This document shows, piece by piece, positions 33,801 to 44,039 of a DNA stretch of 64,000 nucleotides; the first letter of the stretch is position 1, and every line of letters begins with the position of its first letter. The notes below the pieces were generated by a model, which ran no database searches, was not told the DNA's origin, and was given only the letters and a program-made list of their open reading frames with translations. Position numbers and translations under genes: made by a program. Origin of the DNA: Warburgia ugandensis (Eukaryota; Streptophyta; Magnoliopsida; Canellales; Canellaceae). The stretch spans positions 62,717,880 through 62,781,879 of the forward strand of contig CP141132.1 of the NCBI GenBank assembly GCA_035236585.1. The letters are read 5' to 3'.

Positions 33801-36800
33801 GTATCTAATTATCGATGAATTTAAATTGTTTATGGAGGTAGTTGAATCAAAAGAACCAGTTTCAGATCTTGAGCTTGTATGTATTCTTAACATTGTGGTA
33901 TATGTAAGAACTAAGGACTAAGGGGTATGCAATAGATCATATGCATATCTATGGATCATATTTGTTTATAATTGCATGCTTTTTTGGAACATCACATGCT
34001 AGAAAGCTCCTTGAGGAAGGCTATCAATGTAGCTTATGAATAGTGGTTCTTGGAATGGAAAGAGAAACCACTATAAGACCTGTATGGCAGTGGACACCTT
34101 TGCTTTCTTACATTTTGTGTTTATGTATTTAGTTTGGTAAATATGGAATGTGTGAAGCAGTGGCCTTGTGCTTGAGTGGCAAAAGCACCTCCACCAGTTG
34201 CACAAGTCTCAGGTCTGAGGTAGTTTTTCTCCATCCAAAAGTGATATGAATTCCAGCCCAAAGGTGGATGTGACTCGTAAAATAAAAGGGCAGCCCGGTG
34301 CACAAAGCTCCTGTGTATGTGGGGTCCAGTAAAGGGGTGGACTACAAAGGGTCTATTGTATGCAGCCTTACCTTGTATTTTGCAAGAGGCTGTTTCCATG
34401 CCTCGAACTGGTGACCGCCAGGTCACACGGCAACAACTCAACTATTGCGCCAAGGCTCCTCTTTTGTGGATGTGACCTGTAGAGTTTGAAAATTATCTTT
34501 ACCAAAATATTTAAAACATCGCAAATTTCTGTACGGCATAGACACTGCATCACTTCTGTTGAGCCATGTGCCACAGTGCATACTTATCAGCTGGTCTGAA
34601 CCACCGCATAAAGGACCTGCAAATAGATGATTAAGTAAAAGGTTGACCAAATCCACATTCAAGATAATGTCCCCTAATTGGATAATTAGGGTGCATGGTT
34701 CATTTGTTTTTTGAGCTGTGACCAATTCATGATGTGACTCACTAGATTGGCGGTCTAGTGCAAGTTAAAATGCTTCCATCAGGAGCAGTTGCACTTACAT
34801 GACAAAAAAGCAAGTTTGAAGACCAGATGCTTTCAGAAGATTGTATGTTAGTTGTTTTTGGGACAATTACAAAATGCACTCCATTTTTCCAAATTGTGTA
34901 CTTTAAATGTTACTCCAAGTATCCCTATGGTGAATGTTCTTTCATAAATCCAGAGAAGCACAAATAGTTCTGGCACAAAGTTTGGGCACTTCTTACAGCC
35001 TTCAGGACTCATTACTTAGTTTAGAAAATGGTATTACTTCCTGCAGTCCTTTTTTTTAGTCCCTGAAACTCAAGTAAAACATCATCATCATCAAAGCCTG
35101 ATTGCAATTACGGGTCGGCTAAAACTTAATTAAAGCATGAGATCCAAAACTATGAGAAGGATCCAACTAACTAGGAGAATTGATTGGTGTCATTTTTCTT
35201 GTTTTGTTTACCAAGAAGGCATGACCAGGGGCTTCAATCTGGTGTTTAGAAGCAGCAACATGTTTCACGAAAATCTTTATTTGCATGCTTCGGAGCTGTT
35301 CCCTTAATGTTCCCTTATGTTGTGTATGTTACTGACTAGCTAATGAGGTAGATATATCAAGAATTTTTCTTGCCACATTTTGAATCTTTTCTCTGAAAGA
35401 TTGTGTTCCCCATCATCTCCTATAACCTACTGCAGCAGTGTAGTGATGCCTGGCAGTATAATGAGCCATTTCATTTACAAGTTACATTTTTCTAGTGTAC
35501 GGCACTTGTGGGAGACAACTCATTTGACATTTATAGTAGGCATTTCCTTGAAGTGGATACTACAACCCAAGGGAGCAGGTAGTGTTAAGTTATAATCAAT
35601 ACTGCTTCAGAGAAGCTGATACTCATTCATTGAATGCTTCTCATTTTAAAACACATTGCTAAATACTTTGGATCATGTGTTGCACTCTACCAGGATTTGG
35701 CAATTGAGTCTCAGGACAAAGAGAACAGCAGTAACTGTGGGGTCACTATGGAACAAATCATACATTGAATGTCTTATGATTGATATACATGCATCTTGTG
35801 AATCCAGTCATGATATAATAGTTTTTATCTAAAATTGTGAACATACCTTTTTGTTGTTATCTTGCTTAAGCTCTTATAACGAATGGAAACTGTAATTAAT
35901 TGAATATCTTTTGCTATATTTTCTATCTAACCTGCAGTTTCTTTGTGTTCCTAGGAGCTAGTGCTCAGGGACAACAATCTTACCAGAATTCCTGATGTCA
36001 GCATTTTCAAGAGCCTTCTCATATTTGATGTATCCTTCAATGAGATATCTTCCTTGAATGGTTTATGTAAGGTCTCAAGCACACTCCAGGAGCTTTATGT
36101 TTCTAAGAATGAAGTGACAATGATGGAGGAGCTTGATCACTTGCATGAACTCCGAATTCTTGAACTTGGTTCAAATTGTTTACGGGTATCCATTCTGACA
36201 TCGTGTCAATGACTTCCAGATACAATAAACAGCTGTTTAGAAACAGAAATCTGTAAATTTATTTGCTCCACAATCAGTGCTTAAATTGGTTGGTGATTCC
36301 TGTCTCCTAAATATGATGTAAATGAAAAGCATATGAAAACATTCATTGTGCTATTTCAGGTGATGGAGAATTTGCAGAACTTGACAAACTTACAAGAGCT
36401 CTGGCTGGGACGAAATCGTATCCGGATGGTGAACCTCTGTGGACTGAAATCCATCAAGAAATTGAGCTTGCAGAGCAATCGTTTAACATCGATGCTGGGA
36501 TTTGAAGTATGTAGTTGCTGACCTGGTCTACATGTCTATTTTAAATACTACATCTACTAACCTGATTAGCACTTTCATTTTCCAGGGTTGTGTTTGCCTA
36601 GAAGAACTATATTTGAGTCATAATGGTATTTTGAAGATGGAAGGCTTGTCTTCTTTAGTGAACCTCCGTATCTTGGATATGTCTTCAAATAAACTTATGG
36701 CAGTTAATGATATTGGGAACATGACAAAGTAGGGAACTACGAAAGAAGTCCAGTTGATCCTTTATCAGGTTTTGTTTTCATGTAATTGAAACTGTGACTT

Positions 36801-38141
36801 TGCACTGCAGATTGGAGGACCTCTGGCTAAATGACAACCAAGTAGCTTCATTAGATGGCCTTGAGTTAGCTGTTGCAGGTTCAAGGGAGAAGCTTACAAC
36901 CATCTATCTCGAGCGGAACCCATGTGTATGTTTCTTAACTTACCTGGGAAACCATCTGTGGTGTATGACTTAAGGATCAAAACTAAGTGATTATGATATC
37001 TTGGCCTAGTTCACTTTGCTTGGCTTGCGTCTCAAGTAGCAATACTGAGAGTCCAAACTCTGATTTTGAAAGAAATCAGTGAAGACGATTGTTGAGTTGC
37101 CTGATGTATTCACTTAGCCATGTAGTATTTGCAACTAGAAAAGCTCAATGTCCTGTTTGATATTCAAGATTTTGTTAGCTTATAACATGCCTCCTTTTGG
37201 TTGAATTGGGTCCATTTCAATGGCTGATTATCTTTAAATCCCATGCATCTTCTTTCTTCTTGAGCTAGTTTGTCTTTCATCTGGGCAATGTAAGAATCTA
37301 GATTCTAGACACACTTCCTGCCACTATATTTGTTTTCTGTTTTGAATAGGAAGTAGTTGATGAGGTCACTATTGGAGCAATTCAAACTTCTGTCATCTTA
37401 CTTTTTCCTCCTTCCCATAGTCTTTTGTGTGGATTTAACGGCCAAGGTCTTGCTTCTAAGGTAATCAGCTAGCTGGTTATTATTAACTATTCAGACTAGC
37501 AAAAGTTTTCCTACCCCTCACAAAGGCCTAAATAGACATCTGGGACAATGTTAAACAGTGGCAATGTAATAGTCTCTTTGTTGATTCTCACGTAATATTT
37601 ACTTTACACAACAAACTGGTTATATATAGTCGTAAGATGTGAGCATTTCTGCCTTATCTCACAACTCAATCTCTGTTCTTTGTTGACATGAGTTCAGTTT
37701 ACTGGGAAATCAAATCCTTAAAAGGAGTGTTGCTTATAACCTATGTAAAGTGCTTAGAAGGGTTCACTTATACTCTGCTTAACAGCATGGCAAGTCCCAA
37801 ACAAACTGATGCTGCTTTTATAGATAGCAGGACTTCTGATTACATCCAGATATTGGGCGAACTATTTTACATTTTACTCAAGCCCAACTGATGCGGTGAA
37901 TTATTCAACTAGTTGATTTATTCTTTTTCTGCATTGTTTTTTCTCAATGCTTTAGTATTGAAGTTGTAATTCTAGTATGCTGCGAATCTTGTATATGATG
38001 CTTTTGGTCTCGTGTTGCATTCTATACATCTGACAGAAGCTTTCACTGCTCATTTTCCAGGCAAAATCACCTGCTTATTTTAGCACTTTGAGGGCAATCT
38101 TTCCAAATCTTGAGCAGATTGATTCTGAACTGCTTTTGTGA
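21833..38141 (+). CDS. SDS22: SDS22/PPP1R7-like leucine-rich-repeat regulator of protein phosphatase 1
   Basis: Six coding exons, joined at GT-AG introns with phases that fit, give 340 residues: 21833-22138, 35955-36185, 36360-36506, 36586-36728, 36811-36925 and 38061-38141. The start is ATG 21833 ([11 protein letters not shown]). An acidic N-terminus of about 40 residues precedes SDS22-type repeats of about 22 residues, such as [87 protein letters not shown] and [11 protein letters not shown]. The end, [20 protein letters not shown], is an LRR-cap. Proteins of this family bind the PP1 catalytic subunit through the concave LRR face and guide its assembly and nuclear targeting. Length and order match the plant family, and the frame is intact. 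Intron 1 is 13.8 kb and stuffed with elements; the others are 174, 79, 82 and 1135 bp. Function is inferred from homology. Confidence 0.93.
23165..23230 (+). mobile_element. Degenerate tRNA-derived SINE head (copy A)
   Basis: It aligns with the clearer copy at 34150-34230 and occupies the same place in the duplicated segment. The tRNA-like A box region is recognisable only through that alignment. Confidence 0.35.
23798..23835 (-). mobile_element. 5'-truncated Au SINE, 38 bp, with 18-bp target duplication
   Basis: GGGCAGCCCAGTGCATGAAGC is the reversed 3' end of the Au SINE. It is bracketed by a perfect direct repeat TAGACAATAACTTATTGT at 23780-23797 and 23836-23853. This is a very short but genuine retroposition. 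Confidence 0.88.
25150..28110 (+). mobile_element. Endogenous caulimovirid (pararetrovirus) fragment, broken
   Basis: In viral order on the plus strand are a capsid-like region (about 25240-26680, with [12 protein letters not shown] and [20 protein letters not shown]), a degenerate zinc knuckle, an aspartic-protease region (about 27370-27770) and the start of reverse transcriptase with [20 protein letters not shown] near 27990-28050. The rest of the polymerase is absent. An internal tandem repeat of about 100 bp lies in the capsid-like part. It is heavily broken, with ten or more interruptions, and looks old. Family placement in Caulimoviridae rests on motifs remembered from endogenous plant copies; the genus is not assigned. 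Confidence 0.75.
28108..28763 (+). mobile_element. RTE-type LINE, 5'-truncated 3' end
   Basis: The frame contains [13 protein letters not shown] then [37 protein letters not shown] and [11 protein letters not shown]. These make up the C-terminal part of a plant RTE-type reverse transcriptase protein. The 3' tail reads AATTGGGATAAGGTCTTGATGATGATGA, the usual RTE end with short GAT repeats. Several stops interrupt the frame. It is about 92-95% similar by eye to the 3' end of the minus-strand copy at 48546. The N-terminal endonuclease and most of the polymerase are missing. Confidence 0.88.
28763..28840 (+). repeat. Short partial copy C of the intron segment
   Basis: TATATGTAAGGACTAAGGGG, CATATGCATAT and GGATCATATTTGTT match 33899-33975 in copy B. 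Confidence 0.6.
28923..29275 (-). repeat. 3' LTR of the Reina-like element
   Basis: Plus-strand reading runs from TGATGGGACTGCAGAC to GGTGTATCA. It is the partner of 33131-33470. A purine-rich tract on the minus strand (about 29276-29290) adjoins it on the inside. Confidence 0.92.
29206..33110 (-). pseudogene. gag-pol region of the Reina-like element (fossil)
   Basis: Going from 33110 down to 29200: a gag region with a coiled start ([19 protein letters not shown]), the gag core to about 31800, a CYRCDE..PGH knuckle, a protease motif [14 protein letters not shown] remnants near 31130-30640 ([18 protein letters not shown]), an integrase with HSGFF..C..C zinc site, [10 protein letters not shown] and [12 protein letters not shown] (30535-29960), and a chromodomain near 29390. 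The order is complete but the frame is broken. Confidence 0.88.
33118..33129 (-). other. Primer-binding site of the Reina-like element
   Basis: On the minus strand TGGTATCAGAAC follows the 5' LTR end directly, a tRNA-Met type site. Confidence 0.85.
33131..33470 (-). repeat. 5' LTR of the Reina-like element
   Basis: It matches 28923-29275 across the whole length, with a short length difference in the CT-rich part, and is followed by target duplication AGTTT. Confidence 0.92.
34150..34230 (+). mobile_element. Old tRNA-derived SINE-like head (copy B)
   Basis: GCTTGAGTGGCAAAAGCACC resembles a tRNA A box and CAGGTCTGAGGTAG a decayed B box. A related stretch is in copy A, so it predates the duplication. 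It differs from the Au SINE. Weakly supported. Confidence 0.45.
34275..34465 (-). mobile_element. Au SINE, full length, with target duplication
   Basis: On the minus strand it runs from GAGCCTTGGCGCAATAG through the tRNA-like A and B boxes, AACAGCCTCTTGCAAAATAC and AAGGCTGCATAC to GTGCACCGGGCTGCCCTTTT. The flanks are GTGGATGTGAC at 34264-34274 and 34466-34476. The corresponding place in copy A (near 23268) has a single GTGGATATGAG, an empty site. Confidence 0.93.
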
Positions 38142-39575
38142 GACCCCGGATGACATAGACTCCTTGTTTTGCAAAGATAATTATCCTAATCCCAGAATGT
38201 AACACATCTGCAAATGCATGTTGGTAAGGCTTATAATCTCTACTTTGCATCACTTCAGTCTTTCGTGTCATCTTGCAAGATCAACATGGTTCTTTTTATC
38301 TCAATAGCTTCTATCTTTACATAATCAATTTGATTTTGCATTCTTTGTGAAATGAGCATTCTGATTTTGCAGAATATTGGAACTTTCAATTGTTTCCATA
38401 GCCTTCTAGAGATTAGAAGTCCCTAAATGTCAAAGGTGGTTTGGTTTTCATAGAAGTGGCTAGTATAAATACAGACAAGCTGGGCAAAGAGCACCTACCT
38501 TGTTTCCGAGGTACACTGTTTCCAACCAAAGGTTGCAGGCTCAAGTCTCTGCCACTGCCTCACTTTTGGAAAGTACAAAGAAAGACGAGAATATGCAGAA
38601 GCAAGAAATATTAGTTCTGAAGATTCTCAAGGGTTTTAGTCAGATTCTCAAGATCAAGAGGAGAGTATTTTCTGTTAATTTGGTTGGCAAAGAATGAATG
38701 AGGGTTAGCAACAGGCCTACATGATGACATTTTCTGATCACCCAAATGCTTCTCGTCTTTTGTTTCTTTTCTTGCTGCATTTTCAGCGGTTATTAGAGAT
38801 CCATGAAAGCAAGGGATGTACATTGAAGATTTATGGGGTTTCTTAGAATGAAAGTGTCCCACCATTTGACTGGTGACAGTGATAGTACATGGATAACTGC
38901 CTTGTCTTGGGTCAGATTCACTAATACTAGTAAGTGGAGTACCTGTGCTTCTGTCTCAAGGGGTTTTTGTTCTAGACCAAAACCTCTTTCTCAGTCTCAC
39001 CAAAGAAAAGTAAAACAACAGAAAGCCACTTGTGAAGATGGGTTCTTCTTTTGTTCGTCCTAGATATCCATGTGCTTCATGGAACGTTTAATTATTATAT
39101 GATTTAAATGGCTTTTAGAGCAAGTTATAGTGTCAAATTACTGTGAAAAAAGAGAAAAGGTTATACTGCCAAATTTTTAATGTCCCAAAGATGGATTTTT
39201 CAAGTGGAGTGGCTCGTGCAGCTCTAGCAATGAAACTGGACAGCCAGCAACAGAGAGACGAGCCCGCTACCTGCTTGTAATATTTTCGCATTTAAAAATA
39301 AAATCAGTTATGCTTTCCATGTTCTACTGGGATTAGGTACCCAGAAGTGTGGCAGAGTTTATGTTACACGGGTGTTTATTTTGAGACTATTGCCTTGCCA
39401 TTATCTGTGAAGCATGGTATCTTGCGCCAGTGATCTGATCAATCCGCAACCATTTTTAACTCCATCTGGAAGGCAACTCAGCCTCGACCATTCGCATGCT
39501 TAGACATCCAGTGATTCAGAGTAGCCAGATGCCTTGGAGAACCCTGAATATCAGGTCTGTTCGACATTGTTTTAC
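38142..39575. other. 3' flank of the SDS22-like gene, no further gene recognised
   Basis: The 3' UTR must begin here, but no convincing poly(A) signal lies close to the stop. A possible AATAAA occurs only near 39295. Short open frames here have no known motif. Confidence 0.5.
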
Positions 39576-39779
39576 ATTGACATTAGAGGCGGCAAAATAT
39601 GATACAACACGATAACATGACTCGAACCCGACACGAATTTAGTGGGTTCGGGTCGAGTCTTATCATGTTTGTGTCATTTCGGGTGACCCCGAAAATGACA
39701 CACCAAAAATCGTGTTGTGTTTGAGTCAATCAATTTGACCCGTCATGTCGACTTGTTTGACACGCGACCTATGTACTCG

Positions 39780-39945
39780 TCACCTTAAGACGATTCTAAC
39801 CTATGGAATGGTTGAAAATATAGTGAGGTTTCTCAAGAACCGTCTTATATTACTCAAGTTATATTATATAGGACGGTTCCTGAAGAACCGTCCTATATTA
39901 CTAAGTCATATAGGACGAAGAACCGTCCTATATGACTAAAAATTA
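39780..39945. repeat. TATAGGACGGTT hairpin cluster 1
   Basis: Includes a perfect hairpin with 13-bp arms TATAGGACGGTTC and GAACCGTCCTATA around CTGAA (39867-39897), a second shorter one near 39907-39930 and degenerate copies before them. Confidence 0.85.
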
Positions 39946-40345
39946 GATTAAATGCTAAAAATTAGCTAAAAATCATTAATACATGAAGATTCAAACATGA
40001 GTAAGCTATATATGTGGATAAGAATAGGTATTAACTAATAAATATAAAAAAGAACATTTTTTTCCTAATTTTCGTAACTTATTCTTTTAAAAAATTACAA
40101 AATAATACTAAATTACAAAAAAAGAAGAAGAAGAGGATGAAAACATTATCACACATGAATACACAACATGGGAAAGCTCTATATGTGGATAGAAATACAT
40201 TTCAATGAAGAAATACAAAAAAATGACTCTTTTTTTTATTTTTGTAACTGATTTTTTCAGAATAACAGTAAAAAACCTAAAAACAAACTCAAATCTAGAG
40301 CAAAGAAGTATAAAACTCAAATGGAATGTTTCTTATACACATAGA

Positions 40346-40668
40346 ACTAAAACCCATCAAGATCTATGGAAAATAGTTAACAAAAAAATTGAAAAAAATA
40401 TATATTGTAAAATTCATAAATACATACCTTTTTTTGCTTAGATCTATGAAAGATCGAAGAGGAATGGTCGTTTTCACCTTCTCAGACTAAAACCCATCAA
40501 GATCTATGGAAAATAGTTAACAAAAAACAAAAAAAAATTTAAAAAAAGGTACTAGTTTTTACGTTTTTTACAGAACTATATACAGATTGCAAATTTTTGT
40601 AAATACATACCTTATTTTGCTTAGATTTGTGAAAGATCGAAGAGAAATGATCGTTTTCACCTTCTCAG
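40346..40668 (+). repeat. Direct tandem duplication inside the hAT element
   Basis: Copy 1 (40346-40485) and copy 2 (40486-40668) share ACTAAAACCCATCAAGATC, ACATACCTT and GAAAGATCGAAGAG..CGTTTTCACCTTCTCAG. Copy 2 has extra bases in its A-rich middle. Confidence 0.9.
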
Positions 40669-40719
40669 TAGTTTGGACTGTTGGAAGATTGAAAATTTGA
40701 AATGATCAAGGTGAAAAAC

Positions 40720-40925
40720 GATATATAGAACAATATAATCGTCCTATAATATATAGAACAATATAGGAAGGTTTTTAAATAACCATCCTATAATATATAT
40801 AATGAAATATAGGACGGTTTTTTTATAATCGTCCTATAAGTTATATAGGATGGTTATTTTATTTATTAGAAAGGTATAGGACGGTTGTTGACATGTTTTT
40901 GCATAACTGTCGTATAAGCTATAAG
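40720..40925. repeat. TATAGGACGGTT hairpin cluster 2
   Basis: Several degenerate copies of ATATAGGACGGTT facing ACCATCCTATA or ATCGTCCTATA, about 1.1 kb inside the element's left end. Confidence 0.8.
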
Positions 40926-41270
40926 AGTTATGTATTTAATTAATCTTAGTTGAGGATGTGCTTAAATAAAAATAGTTATTAAGTATAGAGTAAAGAAAGA
41001 GTTAGGTAATTAACTCATCTTAATTTCCTTAAGGATGAGCTTAAAAAGACAGGGCATATATGTTATTAACTCATCTCGGTTGAGGATGACTGGATGAGTA
41101 AAGAAAGAGTTATTAATTAATCTTAGTCGAGGATGTGCTTTAAAAAAAATAGTTATTAAGTATAGATTAAAGAAAGAGTTATGTAATTAACTTGTCTTAA
41201 TTTCCTTAAGGATGAGCTTAGAAAGACAGAGCATATATGTAATTAACTCATCTCAGTTGAGTATCAGCTT
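40923..41270 (+). repeat. Tandem duplication, about 175-bp unit
   Basis: Units 40923-41102 and 41103-about 41270 share GAGTTAT, TTAATTAATCTTAGT, GAGGATGTGCTT, ATAGTTATTAAGTATAGA and TTAATTTCCTTAAGGATGAG. More distant partial units, built on GTTATGTAA.TAACTCAT, continue to about 41620. Confidence 0.85.
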
Positions 41271-42654
41271 AAAAACAAAGTTATGTAAGTAACTCATACT
41301 GTCATAATCAATTCAATAGCTGTTGAGGTTGAGGATGAGTAAAGTAAGTGTTATGTATTTAACTCATCTAATCTCAATTGAGGATTAGCTTAAAACAGCA
41401 AAGTTATGTAAGTAACTCATATTCAATTCAAAAGTTGTATAGAATAAGTAAAGAAAGAGTCATGTAATTAACTCATTAGGTAAGAATGACTAAATGAGAA
41501 TAGAAACAGTTATATAATTAACTCAATAGCTTGAGAGTTGAGAATGGGTATAGAAAGAGTTATGTAATTATCTCATTAGTGGATAATAAGTATAGGAAGG
41601 GTCTGAAGGGAATAGTTATTAGTTATATAATTAACTTATTAGGTGAGGTGATAATGAGAACAGAGAATATGAGTTATATGTTGAATTAACACAAAAGCTT
41701 ATCAAGAGAGAATTAGAGGGATATTGATATGATAACTTTGGTGAAACTAGAATTAATTATAGATTGTGGTCTATATTCTATAGTAAAAAAAGTGGCATTG
41801 ATGGTAAAATGAATAATAATCATGAGAGAAAAAAACACAAATGTTAAATGATATTACTAAGGGAGTTACTTAATTTTACTCTACATGGATCAATGGATCA
41901 TGGATGAATGAGTTATTCTCAATTTATTATCATCAATTGGGAGTTAGAAATGAGAAACGAATATTAAGTTATATGAGTTGGATACATGATAGTCATGAAT
42001 TTGATGAAAAAGAGATATATTAGATCAATTGGTGATGACATGTGAAATTAACATAAGAAAATCATTAGCATTTATAATTTTATACAATATATGACAGTTA
42101 GTCTCTTACTTCTACTTGTACAAGTTACAAAACTTGGTTAACTAATTTCTACTAAGTGTAACTTGTACGTTTGTATCTGACAATGTGTAGCTAATCTTAA
42201 AATGGTTGATAAGAAAATTAAAGACAGTGTGTAGGTGTAGCTAAGTTTTAGGTTATAACTTTTAACTTATATGTATAACAAACAACTAGCCCAGCAGGGG
42301 CTTTAGCATAAGAAGACTTCAATAATTGAATTTGGGCTTACTTAGATATAAAAAGGCCAAACAATTGCCTTAGACTAGATTGACTTAGTAAACCTAGATA
42401 ATTATTAATTAGTTAAACTTTTATTTTTTCAGTTTTTATTTTGTTTTCCCGCCACTACAAGGGAGGCCTACGAATCGAATCTAACATCAAGGACTCAAAA
42501 TATTTGACAAATGATTAAAGTGTAAGTTTCATTAACTCCAGTTGCCACGTGCTAGTTTGAAATTAGAGGAAAGGAGGCTATCTGTCCCTGTCATGCAAGC
42601 CGGCACCTAGGCTAGGCCGTTTGCCGGCACAGGCAGACTAGTCACTGAAAGTCT

Positions 42655-42795
42655 GGCACTTCATAACCATCCTATATAGTTCAGTTAATTATAGGACGGT
42701 TATGAAGTAACCAAACTATAGGACAGTTAGTTTATAACCGTTCTATAGTTTAACTATATAGGATGGTTACATCATAACCGTCCTATATAGTTGAC
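42655..42795. repeat. TATAGGACGGTT hairpin cluster 3
   Basis: Four to five alternating units such as TATAGGACGGTTATGAAGTAACC and TATAGGATGGTTACATCATAACCGTCC. Confidence 0.85.
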
Positions 42796-42962
42796 ATAAT
42801 ACACTAATGGATAAAGGCATAAGTGGGGCTAGGCTTTGGTGATCAAAACCATTCATGTGCAAGACCATGACTAGGAAATCTTATCTGTTGACTGATGCTA
42901 GCCTTTTGCAATTCTAAGTTTTAAATGGAAAGGTGAAAACTTTTGAACAGAACAGAACTTAA

Positions 42963-42964
<2 letters not shown>

Positions 42965-43025
<61 letters not shown>
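42965..43025 (+). repeat. (AG)n microsatellite
   Basis: About 60 uninterrupted bases of GA repeat. Confidence 0.97.
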
Positions 43026-43027
<2 letters not shown>

Positions 43028-43349
43028 TAAATTAATCTACGGAAAAGGCAATGGGATGCCACAACATGCTCACTTAATTCGTTGTTTCTATTCCTCATTT
43101 ATTTGGTCTTTACGTTACATTAATTGTTTGGAGCAACACCATATTGTCTCGATCCACATGGTGGGAAATGCGAACATGTATGCAGCAATGTTCATTGAAG
43201 ACTTAAGGCTGGGCTGCCCTTTTACACCGCATCAGATGGAGTTACATTAAACTAGAAAAGCCCAGACCAGCAATGAGAGAAAGTCGATCCCTTGTAGGAC
43301 ATGGATATAGAAATTGCCACATTCATTACTTAACGCTGTTGCCAAGAAT

Positions 43350-43470
43350 ATAGCACGGTTACATCATAACCGTCCTATATGTTAACTATATAGGACGGTT
43401 ATGATATAACCATCCTATATCGTTTGTATTTTATAGGACGGTTGTAGAATAACCATCCTATATCGTTTTG
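43350..43470. repeat. TATAGGACGGTT hairpin cluster 4
   Basis: Three hairpin units in a row, for example TATAGGACGGTTATGATATAACCATCCTATA-like and TATAGGACGGTTGTAGAATAACC, ending just before the right subterminal zone. Confidence 0.85.
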
Positions 43471-44039
43471 TGGCTGGGTTCGGTCCGTTCACTTGGGAGC
43501 AGTTTTTAACTAAGTCGTGATAGAAAATAGAGTCGTTTCATGTCGTGTCGTGCATCCAACATGACTCAGTTAATTAATTGTGTTACACAGGTCATGTAGT
43601 GTCAATTTTTTAAGAACCGGGTCGTGTACGAGTCATAGGTTTTTGACACGACTATTAATCGTGTCGACCCATAACTTTAATCGTGTCGTGTTCGTGTCGC
43701 CACAAACATGACCCACCAACCCAAATTGCCACCCCTAATTGACATTGATCATTTAAGACCATTACTAGGGGTTGTCTGCGGCTTGATATCGCATGAAACG
43801 TGGCAACTTAAATTGTGTATCTTCAGCTGCAAAGGGATTGTTATTGATTCACGTGTGCTCAAGCCCCTAAAACCCTCAAAGATTTTGTAAAAATCAAAGG
43901 AAAGATTAACATGGATTGGATATCTTGGAACGCCTTTACTTATGACTTATTTGGTTCTAGAGTGCACTTTATATTCATTGGGAGAGAGCTTTTAGCTAAA
44001 GTGGGCAGACTTGCTCTTTTATCATATCTGTGATTTTTC

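Larger units (their letters stand above)
33716..35175 (+). repeat. Intron segment copy B (duplicated with 22630-24010)
   Basis: Colinear with copy A, but carrying two later insertions: an Au SINE at 34275-34465 and a tail of about 45 bp ending an RTE-like element (CATCATCATCATCAAAGCC..GGGTCGGCT, about 35083-35125). Copy A has neither, so both arrived after the duplication. Confidence 0.8.
22139..35954 (+). other. Intron 1 of the SDS22-like gene, 13.8 kb
   Basis: The donor is AAC|GTAATC and the acceptor TGTTCCTAG|GAG. The joined codons read SGLN|ELVLRDN, the conserved family order, so nothing coding is missing between them. The intron carries a duplicated 1.4-kb segment, a caulimovirid fragment, an RTE LINE fragment, a Reina-like gypsy element and SINEs. 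The remaining sequence, including 24011-25150 and 35176-35954, shows no other gene. Confidence 0.88.
39584..43737. mobile_element. Non-autonomous hAT element, 4154 bp, with exact 8-bp target duplication
   Basis: The left end reads TAGAGGCGGCAA and the right end reversed reads TAGGGGTGGCAA. An exact direct repeat ATTGACAT lies at 39576-39583 and 43738-43745. TAGGGNTGGCAA-type ends followed by CGTGTCGTG-rich subterminal sequence and an 8-bp duplication mark hAT elements. Both subterminal zones are rich in CACGAC / GTCGTG. No transposase frame is present. The body holds clusters of a TATAGGACGGTT hairpin motif, two internal tandem duplications and an (AG)n tract. Confidence 0.88.

Noticed and set aside
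33452-33808. 118-residue open frame
   Set aside because: It starts inside the LTR of the Reina-like element and runs into intron copy B; no motif.
37351-37460. Possible extra exon in intron 5 (after TTTTGAATAG, before GTAATC)
   Set aside because: The direct junction of exons 5 and 6 gives the conserved LRR-cap sequence; the extra segment would interrupt it.
38833-39063. 76-residue frame downstream of the SDS22-like stop
   Set aside because: No motif, no splice connection and low-complexity content.
40923-41620. Regularly spaced repeats, considered as a CRISPR-like array
   Set aside because: The units are long, contiguous and degenerate, in plant DNA inside a transposon; there are no unique spacers.
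42454-42470. CACTACAAGGGAGG, similar to a CACTA transposon end
   Set aside because: No matching opposite end or 3-bp duplication was found, and the motif clusters are not placed relative to it.
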